This document shows, one piece after another, positions 1 through 6,356 of a stretch of 8,273 nt of DNA. A program made the position numbers and the translations under genes. The notes beneath the pieces were generated by a model. That model did not search any database. It was given only the letters and a program-made list of their open reading frames with translations, and was not told the DNA's origin. The stretch covers positions 1 through 8,273 of the forward strand of contig JAUWOV010000078.1 in the NCBI GenBank assembly GCA_030611945.1, read 5' to 3'. The stretch's first letter is position 1, and each line of letters opens with the position of its first letter. The stretch is from a bacterium (lineage in GTDB: Bacteria; JAHJDO01).

Positions 1-145
1 AAACTTGAAAAAACAAAGAAAGACAGTATAACTAAATCAGATGCTACAACAGCAGTTGCATCAATCTTTAGTGTTGCAGATAATTTTCAGTAAAGAAAAC
101 GAAAATGAGATTGCCACGCCTTTGGCTCGCAATGACAGAGAAAAA

Positions 146-164
146 CTCTCAACAGTGTTGAGAG
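146..164. repeat. Perfect 9-bp inverted repeat upstream of ddl
   Basis: The arms CTCTCAACA (146-154) and TGTTGAGAG (156-164) are exact reverse complements around one central G. The shape suits a dimeric regulator's operator or a short hairpin (7-bp stem, 5-base loop). No T-run follows, so it is not an intrinsic terminator. It lies inside the DUF1016-like open frame, so codon content may explain it. Confidence 0.55.
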
Positions 165-168
165 AATT

Positions 169-184
169 GTCATGGTCGCATGAC
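169..184. repeat. Second inverted repeat, adjacent to the first
   Basis: GTCATG (169-174) and CATGAC (179-184) are exact reverse complements around GTCG. Only four bases (AATT) separate it from the 146-164 dyad. The pair forms a 39-base doubly dyadic block ending about 47 bases before the preferred ddl start. Whether it regulates the division operon is unknown. Confidence 0.45.
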
Positions 185-230
185 TTGATGATTTTACACA
201 AAACAGAATCTATAGATGAAACATTTACAC

Positions 231-1142
231 ATGAAAAATAGGCGTATTGCTGTTTTAATGGGAGGTCCTTCTTCTGAGAGAGAAGTATCTCTTAAAAGCG
301 GGAATTGTGTCCTGAATGCACTTAAAGCGGCTCAGCTGAATGCTACTGCTTTTGATGTTAATAGAGAGTTGCCTGACATGCTGATAAAGGAGAAAATAGA
401 TCTGGTATTCATTGCTCTTCACGGGAAGCCTGGAGAGGATGGAACAATACAGGGAATGCTTGATATCCTTAACATTCCCTATACAGGTTCAGGAGTTCTT
501 GCAAGCGCGCTATCTATGGATAAAATAGCTTCCAAACGTTTGTTTCAAATTACTGGAATTCCGACTCCAGAGTTTAGAGTAATGAGCAAAGGCAAATATC
601 ATATTAATCCTTTTGAAGATTTTCCTATAGTTATTAAACCATCTACTGAGGGTTCAACAATAGGCGTATCAATTGTGAAGGAGGAAGATGAATTTGAGAA
701 AGCTCTTGAAACCGCTTTCCGTTATGATGATAATATAATATGCGAAAAATATATAGATGGGAAAGAAATAACTGTCGGCATCTTAGGGGAGGAAGCTTTG
801 CCGGTAATTGAAATTATTCCAAAGTCTGGATTTTACGACTTTAATGCAAAATATATGAAGAAATCCACGGATTTTATTGTGCCTGCAGAGCTTCAAGAGA
901 AGAAAAACGCCCAGATAAAACAGATAGCTCTCAATGCCCATAAAGTGCTTGGATGCTCTGGAATGTCAAGAGCGGATATGAAACTTGACAGCAAACTCAA
1001 TCCCTATGTTCTGGAGATTAATACAATTCCAGGTCTTACGGAAACCAGTTTGCTGCCAAAAGCTGCGCAGGCTGCTGGAATAAGTTTCAGAGAACTCTGC
1101 CTGAGATTACTGGATCTGGCAATCAAGAAACATGAAAAGTAG
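231..1142 (+). CDS. ddl: D-alanine--D-alanine ligase
   Basis: Cytoplasmic ATP-grasp enzyme joining two D-alanines for the peptidoglycan stem peptide. The 303-residue length from this start matches the family (about 305). The N-terminal domain shows MGGPSSEREVSL (residues 10-21) and ALHGKPGEDG (about 62-71). The central ATP-binding part has IKPSTEGSTIGVS with Lys136 and Ser142, then EKYIDGKEITVG. The omega-loop segment YDFNAKY supplies Lys207 and Tyr208, so the Glu16-Ser142-Tyr208 set equivalent to E. coli E15-S150-Y216 is present. Tyr rather than His at this loop fits D-Ala-D-Ala and not vancomycin-type D-Ala-D-Lac activity. The C-terminal SRADMKL and VLEINTIPGLTETSL carry the metal ligands Asp249, Glu262 and Asn264. 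The start at 231 puts IAVLMGG six residues in, as in relatives. An in-frame ATG at 216 would add five residues. Neither has a clear Shine-Dalgarno sequence. The 3' end overlaps ftsQ by 11 bases. Confidence 0.97.
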   Translation: MKNRRIAVLMGGPSSEREVSLKSGNCVLNALKAAQLNATAFDVNRELPDMLIKEKIDLVFIALHGKPGEDGTIQGMLDILNIPYTGSGVLASALSMDKIASKRLFQITGIPTPEFRVMSKGKYHINPFEDFPIVIKPSTEGSTIGVSIVKEEDEFEKALETAFRYDDNIICEKYIDGKEITVGILGEEALPVIEIIPKSGFYDFNAKYMKKSTDFIVPAELQEKKNAQIKQIALNAHKVLGCSGMSRADMKLDSKLNPYVLEINTIPGLTETSLLPKAAQAAGISFRELCLRLLDLAIKKHEK

Positions 1143-1953
1143 AAAAATAAAACTTCGCAAGAACGTCAAAATAGCGCCTAGAGTCTCTGCGGCGCCTCGT
1201 CCATATAAGAAACTGATTAAAAAAAGAGCCGTACAGATAAGCAAAATAATAAGCCTATTGCTAGTCATATATGCCGCTTTTTTCATAGTATTAAGATTTA
1301 AAGAATTCATTATTCATTCAAATTATTTCTGCATTAATAATGTTATTGTAAATAACGGTAAATTTCTTGATAATGCAGTTATTCTAGGGGAAACTAATAA
1401 TATAAAAGGCGAGAATATTTTTACTCTTGATATCAACAAGTTGGAATCAGACTATGAAGCCTTAGTAGATGTAAAGACTGCTGTTATTGAACGCTCATTC
1501 CCGAATACAATCTTAGTAAATATAACAGAAAGGATTCCTATTGGTCAAATATCATATAATCGCAATATATACGGGATAGATGAAGATGGAGTATTCATTA
1601 AGCTTAATGAATCAAGCGTACTGCCTGAGATAATAGGATTGAAAAAATCTAATCCCCAAACATCTGAATTGATAGAAAAGATTATTACAATCATAAAAAG
1701 ATATAATATTGGAAGGCTTTCCGAATTTGGCAGGTTAAAAAACATAAATGTTAAAAAACCACAAAATCTGATTCTTGGCTTTATGTGTCAAGGCAATGTA
1801 ATAAAAATAAAAATGGGCAAAACCGGCTTTGAAGAAAAGCTCCTAATATTAGAGGACACTCTAAGCAGACTTGGACAAACTCAAATGGAAAAACTTCTCT
1901 ATATAGATCTGCGTTTTGGAGAGGATTTAATTCCTGCAAAATACAGAAAGTAA
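1132..1953 (+). CDS. ftsQ: Cell division protein FtsQ/DivIB
   Basis: Single-pass inner-membrane divisome protein that links early Z-ring proteins to the septal wall synthases FtsW and FtsI through FtsB and FtsL. It has 273 residues: a Lys/Arg-rich cytoplasmic tail (1-36), one hydrophobic helix (about 38-56, ISKIISLLLVIYAAFFIVL), a POTRA domain (about 67-135, FCINNVIVNNGKF to RSFPNTILVNITERIPIG) and a periplasmic beta domain with the family's YGIDEDGVFIKL segment (about 147-158). The RxFPxTxxVxIxERxP signature is clear. The start ATG lies inside the last codons of ddl (11-base overlap) with only a weak AAGAA-like ribosome site, so translation is probably coupled to ddl. The following ftsA starts 4 bases after its stop. 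Sequence is poorly conserved in this family, so the call rests on POTRA motif, topology and position. Confidence 0.93.
   Translation: MKSRKIKLRKNVKIAPRVSAAPRPYKKLIKKRAVQISKIISLLLVIYAAFFIVLRFKEFIIHSNYFCINNVIVNNGKFLDNAVILGETNNIKGENIFTLDINKLESDYEALVDVKTAVIERSFPNTILVNITERIPIGQISYNRNIYGIDEDGVFIKLNESSVLPEIIGLKKSNPQTSELIEKIITIIKRYNIGRLSEFGRLKNINVKKPQNLILGFMCQGNVIKIKMGKTGFEEKLLILEDTLSRLGQTQMEKLLYIDLRFGEDLIPAKYRK
1593..1612. repeat. Perfect 20-bp palindrome inside ftsQ
   Basis: ATTCATTAAGCTTAATGAAT is its own exact reverse complement, centred on a HindIII-like AAGCTT. It falls in the codons for the VFIKLNES part of the FtsQ beta domain. It could bind a dimeric protein or form a cruciform. In an AT-rich coding region it may equally be chance, and nothing else marks it as regulatory. 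Confidence 0.5.
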
Positions 1954-1957
1954 TTTT

Positions 1958-3184
1958 ATGCGAACTCGAAAAGACATTGTAACAGCGCTGGATATAGGAA
2001 CTTCTAAAATATGCGCTATGGTTGGGAAATTAGACTTGCTCAAAGGACAAGAGGATAGTATCGAAATTATAGGAATGGGAATAGTCCCTACCAGAGGTCT
2101 GAAAAAAGGACTTATTGTTAATATTGACACTGTGACCAATGATATCAAAGAAGCTCTTAAAGAGGCAGAAAAGACCTCGGAATTAGAAATTAAATCTGTA
2201 TTCATGGGAATCGGAGGCGGACATATTAATACAGTTAACAGCAAAGGAAGTGTTCCAGTTAGAAGAGAAGACAGAGAGATCACAGTTGAAGATACTCGGA
2301 ACGTGATAGAAACAGCCAAAGCAATTAAACTTCATGAAGGAAGAGAGATTATTCAAATTTTGCCACAAGATTTCGCTATAGACGACCAACCGGAAATTAA
2401 GGATCCAATTGGCATGAATGGTGTAAAACTTGAAATAATGACCCATATTGTTACCGGCATGGTAACACATACACAGAATTTCATAAAAAGCGTTAATCAG
2501 GCTGGGTTTAAGATAGAAGATATTGTATTTAATCTATTAGCCTCTTCTAAGTCAGTATTATTACAAAGCGAAAAAGAGCTCGGTGTTGTGCTGATTGAAA
2601 TGGGAGCGGGTACAACAAATTTTGTTATTTTTGAAAAAGACAGCTTGAAGTATTCTCAGGTACTAGCAATAGGCGGCAACCATATAACAAATGACATAGC
2701 TATAGGTCTTCATATCTCCACCCCGGAAGCAGAGAAAATAAAGAAAAAATACGGCACTGGATTAGACATGGAAACAAATACTAATAATCAGGAAAACCCT
2801 AATCATTTCTCACCGTATCAGCTTTCAGAGATTGTTCAACCCAGAATTGCAGAAACTATTCGTATTGTAAAGGAAGAGATAGAAAGAGCTGATTTCGTAA
2901 ATTTAATTGCATCCGGAGTAGTCCTCACAGGTGGCAGCTCTTTGCTTAAAGGAATGACATCAACCGTAAGAGATATATTTAATCTGCCAACAAGAATAGG
3001 TGTGCCAAACCTTGCATACCAGCTTGAAGACATCCCTGACAAACCAAGTTATTCAACATGTATCGGCCTATTACAACATGGTTCTGACTTCAGAAAATTC
3101 GGAGGAACATCAAAATTTGAAAATAAAAATCTTATAGGTAAAATGACAGGAAGCGTAAAGAAGATATTTGGAGATTTCTTTTAA
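1958..3184 (+). CDS. ftsA: Cell division protein FtsA
   Basis: Actin-like ATPase that tethers FtsZ filaments to the cytoplasmic membrane and recruits later divisome proteins. It has 408 residues, a usual length. The phosphate-1 loop is ALDIGTSKICAMVG (10-23). The SHS2/1C insert follows, including VPTRGLKKGLIVNID (43-57) and VFMGIGGGHI (81-90). Then come PQDFAIDDQPEIKDPIGMNG (136-155), the phosphate-2 region (212-222), IGGNHITNDIAIGL (238-251) and the adenosine motif VVLTGGSSLLKGM (321-333). The C-terminus GKMTGSVKKIFGDFF (394-408) is an amphipathic helix of the kind used for membrane targeting. Phosphate-2 reads IEMGAGTTN where the usual form is VDIGGGTTD, so Glu214 replaces the usual Asp and Asn221 the second Asp. 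This loop is also unorthodox in some other FtsA proteins, e.g. Thermotoga. A weak AGAAAG (1945-1950) precedes the start. The stop overlaps the ftsZ start by one base (TAATG). Confidence 0.97.
   Translation: MRTRKDIVTALDIGTSKICAMVGKLDLLKGQEDSIEIIGMGIVPTRGLKKGLIVNIDTVTNDIKEALKEAEKTSELEIKSVFMGIGGGHINTVNSKGSVPVRREDREITVEDTRNVIETAKAIKLHEGREIIQILPQDFAIDDQPEIKDPIGMNGVKLEIMTHIVTGMVTHTQNFIKSVNQAGFKIEDIVFNLLASSKSVLLQSEKELGVVLIEMGAGTTNFVIFEKDSLKYSQVLAIGGNHITNDIAIGLHISTPEAEKIKKKYGTGLDMETNTNNQENPNHFSPYQLSEIVQPRIAETIRIVKEEIERADFVNLIASGVVLTGGSSLLKGMTSTVRDIFNLPTRIGVPNLAYQLEDIPDKPSYSTCIGLLQHGSDFRKFGGTSKFENKNLIGKMTGSVKKIFGDFF
3170..3173 (+). promoter_or_regulatory. Ribosome binding site of ftsZ
   Basis: GGAG lies 10 bases before the ftsZ ATG, within the last codons of ftsA. 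It is the clearest Shine-Dalgarno sequence in the plus-strand operon. It supports the start at 3184 and independent as well as coupled initiation of ftsZ, which is needed in excess over ftsA. Confidence 0.6.
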
Positions 3185-4293
3185 TGTTTGAAATAGTTGA
3201 AGAGACGACAGCAGGCGCAGGTATCAAACTGGTTGGAGTTGGCGGAGGCGGTAATAATTCTGTAGATGCAATATATAAAAAAGGCCTCTCTGGAGTAGAA
3301 TGTATTAATATTAACACAGATATACAGGCTCTTAAAGCATCTATTGTTCCACACAAAATTCAAATCGGGCTAAAGACAACAGAAGGAGTTGGAACAGGTT
3401 CTGATATAGATTTGGGACGTCGTAGTCTGAATGAAAGCAGAGCAGAAGTTGCTGAAGCATTAAAAAATTCAGATATTGTATTCGTGACCTGCGGACTTGG
3501 AGGGGGAACAGGAACAGGAGCAACGCCATTAATCTGTGAAATTGCCCAGGAACTGGGGGCTTTAACAATAACAATAGTTACAAGTCCTTTTCTATTTGAA
3601 GGGAAAAAAAGATGTTTGCAGGCTAAAGACGGATTAAGAGCAATAAAAGAAAAATCCAATGCAACAATCTCTATACCAAACCAGAAACTTTTTGGAACAA
3701 TTGACAAAGAATCATCTTTTTTAAAAGCATTTGAATTTGCAAACAACACTCTATTTGACGCTATCAGCGCAATCTCTGACCTGGTAACTGCCCCAGGAAT
3801 AATAAATCTTGATATATCAGACATTCGGCAGGTAATAGCCCATGGTAAGGAGGCTACCTTAGCAGTAGGAACTGCGTATGGTGAAGATAGAACATTCTCT
3901 GTGGTAAAGAATGCTCTTTTATGTCCGCTCATGGAAGGCGTGGATATTAATGGCGCAAAGACAATGCTTGTTAATATAACAGGCAACGAAGATCTCAGTT
4001 TTGGAGAAGTTGAAAAAATCATTGATAATATTCGTAAGTCGGTTACACACAGTGTCAATATAGTATTTGGAGCTATTATAGATAAAAAAGCAAATAATAA
4101 GCTGAAACTTACAATTATTGCTACTGATATTCCGTCTCTGGAAAAAAAGGAAGCAAAATTCGTCTCAGACATCTCAGGAGTTCATAGAAAGGAAGCTACA
4201 ATAAAGGATAGAGTTATGCGGGAAAAAGTGAATAGAGAATTAGGCGGTGACAGCAATCTGGATATCCCAACATTTTTGAGAAGTAAAAAATGA
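3184..4293 (+). CDS. ftsZ: Cell division GTPase FtsZ
   Basis: Tubulin homologue that polymerises with GTP into the cytokinetic Z ring at mid-cell. It has 369 residues. The GTPase domain begins IKLVGVGGGGNNSV (14-27, T1 loop), then GVGTGSDIDLG (68-78, T3 loop), the tubulin signature GGGTGTG (106-112, T4 loop) and the T7 synergy loop NLDISD with Asn208, Asp210 and Asp213, all catalytic residues kept. The core ends near residue 315. A short charged linker of about 43 residues leads to the C-terminal peptide NLDIPTFLRSKK (358-369), equivalent to the DIPAFLR-type tail that binds FtsA and other partners. Odd points: the fifth Gly of T1 is Asn24, giving GNN as in some archaeal FtsZ, and T3 has GTGSDID for the usual GAGANPE. 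These affect GTP-contacting loops but not the T7 catalytic site, so it is probably functional. ATGA overlap (4 bases) with the next gene. Confidence 0.98.
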   Translation: MFEIVEETTAGAGIKLVGVGGGGNNSVDAIYKKGLSGVECININTDIQALKASIVPHKIQIGLKTTEGVGTGSDIDLGRRSLNESRAEVAEALKNSDIVFVTCGLGGGTGTGATPLICEIAQELGALTITIVTSPFLFEGKKRCLQAKDGLRAIKEKSNATISIPNQKLFGTIDKESSFLKAFEFANNTLFDAISAISDLVTAPGIINLDISDIRQVIAHGKEATLAVGTAYGEDRTFSVVKNALLCPLMEGVDINGAKTMLVNITGNEDLSFGEVEKIIDNIRKSVTHSVNIVFGAIIDKKANNKLKLTIIATDIPSLEKKEAKFVSDISGVHRKEATIKDRVMREKVNRELGGDSNLDIPTFLRSKK

Positions 4294-4910
4294 GGATAAA
4301 CAAATACTCGGCAGTTGAAGCATTAAGAAAAGGGGAAGTTATAGTTCTTCCAACTGATACTGTTTATGGTCTTGGATGTATATGTAATAGCGAACAAGCC
4401 ACAGATAAAATTTACAATTTAAAAAACAGAGATCGCAGAAAACCATTAATTTTATTTGTTTCAGATTTAAAACAGGTAGCTAATCTTGCTTATAATATTC
4501 CTCAAATAGCAAAAGAGCTCATGAACAAGTTTTGGCCTGGTCCACTCACAGTTATCTTCAGAGCAAAAGAAAATATTTCAATATCTCAAGCATGTATCTT
4601 TAAAACAGATAAATTTAACACAATAAGTTTTAGAATACCAAATCATCCAATACCGCGATTTCTAGTAAAGGAATTAAGAGTGCCGCTTGCTACAACAAGC
4701 GCGAATATTTCAGGATATAACCATCAAGCAACTTCAACTAATGTACTAGAAAAGATATTTGAAAATAAAGTAGATTTATGTATTGATGATAACGAAATAC
4801 CAACTGGAATAGAATCCACTGTTATAAACTGCAGTGTCAGTCCCCCTTTAATATTACGTGAAGGCGCTCTAGAAAGCCAGATAAGATCATGCTTAACGCG
4901 CTTTCAATAG
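4290..4910 (+). CDS. tsaC: L-threonylcarbamoyladenylate synthase (TsaC/YrdC type)
   Basis: Makes threonylcarbamoyl-AMP from threonine, bicarbonate and ATP. This is the first step of the t6A37 modification of ANN-decoding tRNAs, and the product passes to the TsaD complex. It has 206 residues, i.e. a lone YrdC domain without the extra C-terminal Sua5 domain. Motifs: VLPTDTVYGLG (19-29), KNRDRRKPL (45-53), the FWPGPLT segment (81-87), SFRIPNH (113-119), PLATTSANISG (132-142) and ESTVI (175-179), which line the ATP and threonine pocket. The start overlaps the ftsZ stop as ATGA, with GAGAAG (4278-4283) upstream, so it is expected to be co-translated with ftsZ. This is an unusual position: the gene is normally elsewhere, often with prmC or wall-unrelated genes. 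Its 3' end overlaps the opposite-strand gltX by 18 bases. Nomenclature could be sua5/ywlC by length-independent naming. Confidence 0.95.
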   Translation: MRINKYSAVEALRKGEVIVLPTDTVYGLGCICNSEQATDKIYNLKNRDRRKPLILFVSDLKQVANLAYNIPQIAKELMNKFWPGPLTVIFRAKENISISQACIFKTDKFNTISFRIPNHPIPRFLVKELRVPLATTSANISGYNHQATSTNVLEKIFENKVDLCIDDNEIPTGIESTVINCSVSPPLILREGALESQIRSCLTRFQ

Positions 4911-6356
4911 ACGTAGAAGACAGGTTGCTTTTCCCAGAACTTCCATAACATCAAATATTGGCGGGCTTGCGGCGCGGCCGGTAAGCGCAACTCTTACAGG
5001 ATGAATAACATCTCCCGGCTTCACTCCTTTTTTCTCAATAAATCCTCTCACTGCGCTTTCAAGTGTTTCTATGTCAAACGGTTCCACTTCTTTTATTACT
5101 CTGCACAACTCCTGTAACATTTCTGGAACACCATCTTTCTTCAAAAACTTACGAACTGATTTTTCTTCATATACCGGTTCATTAAAGAAGTAATTTATAA
5201 GCTGGGGAATCTCGGAAAACTTTTTGAGGCGTTCCTGGATTAGTCCAACTATTTTGGATATTTTATTAATATCAACTTCCTTGGTATCTTTTATAAATTT
5301 CGCCTTCTTTAACTCTTCCAAAGCAATATCTGCCAATTCACTCAGAGGCATCTTCCTTATGTATAAACCATTCATCCAATCAAGCTTCTGACTGTCAAAA
5401 ACAGCATTGCTGTCATTTATCTTTCCTATTGAAAAGTTCTCTATAAGTTCATCCCTGCTCATAACTTCACGGTTATCTCCGGGAGCCCAGCCCAGAAGGA
5501 CAAGAAAGTTAAGCAATGTATGAGGAAGATAGCCCATATCTCTATACTCAAGAGGAGAAGCTGCCCCATGGCGTTTGCTCAATTTTGCCTTATCAGGACC
5601 AAGAATTAGGGGAATATGCGCAAATTCAGGAGGATCAAGTCCCAAAGCTTTGTATACAGCAATCTGTTTCGGTGTGTTTGAGATATGGTCGTCTCCTCTG
5701 ATGACATGTGTTATCTTCATTTCAATGTCATCAACTACACACGCAAAGTTATACGTTGGACCAGCATTGGATTTAACAATAACAAAATCATCCAGAACTG
5801 AGTTTTCAATAGATATTTTGCCATGGATGAGATCATTAAATTCTGTGATGCCGGTAGCGGAAACTCTAAATCGCAGAACATGTTTTATGCCTTGAGAGGT
5901 TAAATGCTTTATTTCTTCTTCACTCAAATTTTTACATTTGCCGTCATATCTGGGCGGCAGTTTTTTCTTCTGCATCTGATGCCGCATCTCTGCAAGCCTT
6001 TCAGGACTGCAGAAACATGGATAAACCATATTTTTTTTGACCAGTATATCTGCGTACTTCTTATATTTATCCAGTCTTTGCATCTGATAGTATTGGCCAA
6101 AATCTCCTCCAACATCAGGCCCCTCATCCCAATCCAGTCCAAGCCATCTTAAACTTTCAAGTATTACATTCACCGATTCTGGAGTTGAGCGCTCTCTGTC
6201 AGTGTCCTCTATCCGTAGTATGAATTTCCCTCCTGTATGCCTTGCAAAAAGCCAGTTGAATATGGCAGTCCTTGTATTGCCAAGGTGAAGGGAACCTGTT
6301 GGAGACGGAGCAAATCTGACTCTTACAGTCCTCAAATCAGCGTTGTTGTTATGCAT
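4893..6356 (-). CDS. gltX: Glutamate--tRNA ligase (GluRS)
   Basis: Class I aminoacyl-tRNA synthetase charging tRNA-Glu in the cytoplasm. It has 487 residues, normal for the bacterial enzyme. The Rossmann fold starts VRVRFAPSPTGSLHLGN, with the HIGH motif as HLGN (24-27), then the LRIEDTD loop (47-53). The SWIM-like zinc site is CFC plus YDGKC, i.e. Cys114, Cys116, Tyr137 and Cys141. The KMSKS motif is KLSKR (258-262), followed by HGAAS. The helical anticodon-binding half ends with the typical VRVALTGRAASPPIF segment. Whether it is discriminating or also makes Glu-tRNA-Gln cannot be told by eye, and no second GltX or GatCAB gene is in the window. The ATG at 6356 lies inside the end of the secretin gene (25-base overlap), preceded only by a weak AGAAG, so coupling to the secretin is likely. 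Tail-to-tail overlap with tsaC. Confidence 0.98.
   Translation of the reverse strand: MHNNNADLRTVRVRFAPSPTGSLHLGNTRTAIFNWLFARHTGGKFILRIEDTDRERSTPESVNVILESLRWLGLDWDEGPDVGGDFGQYYQMQRLDKYKKYADILVKKNMVYPCFCSPERLAEMRHQMQKKKLPPRYDGKCKNLSEEEIKHLTSQGIKHVLRFRVSATGITEFNDLIHGKISIENSVLDDFVIVKSNAGPTYNFACVVDDIEMKITHVIRGDDHISNTPKQIAVYKALGLDPPEFAHIPLILGPDKAKLSKRHGAASPLEYRDMGYLPHTLLNFLVLLGWAPGDNREVMSRDELIENFSIGKINDSNAVFDSQKLDWMNGLYIRKMPLSELADIALEELKKAKFIKDTKEVDINKISKIVGLIQERLKKFSEIPQLINYFFNEPVYEEKSVRKFLKKDGVPEMLQELCRVIKEVEPFDIETLESAVRGFIEKKGVKPGDVIHPVRVALTGRAASPPIFDVMEVLGKATCLLRLLKAR

Larger units (their letters stand above)
41..241 (+). pseudogene. Possible remnant of a DUF1016/YhcG-family nuclease N-terminal domain
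   Basis: A 66-codon open frame whose second half reads REKLSTVLRELSWSHDLMIL followed by a KTESIDE-like tail. This resembles the conserved 'dneKL-plvrEiSWsHnlliL-KtKs-eE' segment of DUF1016 N-terminal domains (PDDEXK-superfamily, YhcG-like proteins often found near defence or mobile loci). The preceding FSKEN at about residues 17-21 lies where that family has its FS-x-x-N motif. The piece lacks the usual 60 or so upstream residues, the helical part after the SWSH segment and the whole C-terminal nuclease domain. It runs 11 bases into ddl. A stop at 29-31 closes the frame upstream. A different frame, open from the window edge to a stop at 91-93, ends in IFSVADNFQ, so a frameshifted upstream part is possible. 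The recognition rests on motif memory, not a search. It could instead be a chance open frame. Confidence 0.42.

Noticed and set aside
158-216. Promoter for ddl (TTGAGA or TTGTCA as -35, TATAGA at 211-216 as -10)
   Set aside because: No pair of hexamers has acceptable spacing (the possible combinations are far off 16-18 bases), so no promoter is called.
2449-2467. 7-bp inverted repeat TGTTACC / GGTAACA in ftsA
   Set aside because: Short arms of this size are expected several times by chance in 8 kb. It falls in ordinary ftsA codons.
3360-4172. 270-codon open frame on the minus strand opposite ftsZ
   Set aside because: It has no recognisable motif and no ribosome site. It lies fully antisense to an unmistakable ftsZ, so it is a codon-bias shadow.
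4967-4990. GC-rich TTGCG...CGCAA stem near the 3' end of gltX as a terminator
   Set aside because: It has only five paired bases with a 13-base loop and no T-run. The sequence encodes the conserved GluRS RVALTGRAASPP segment.
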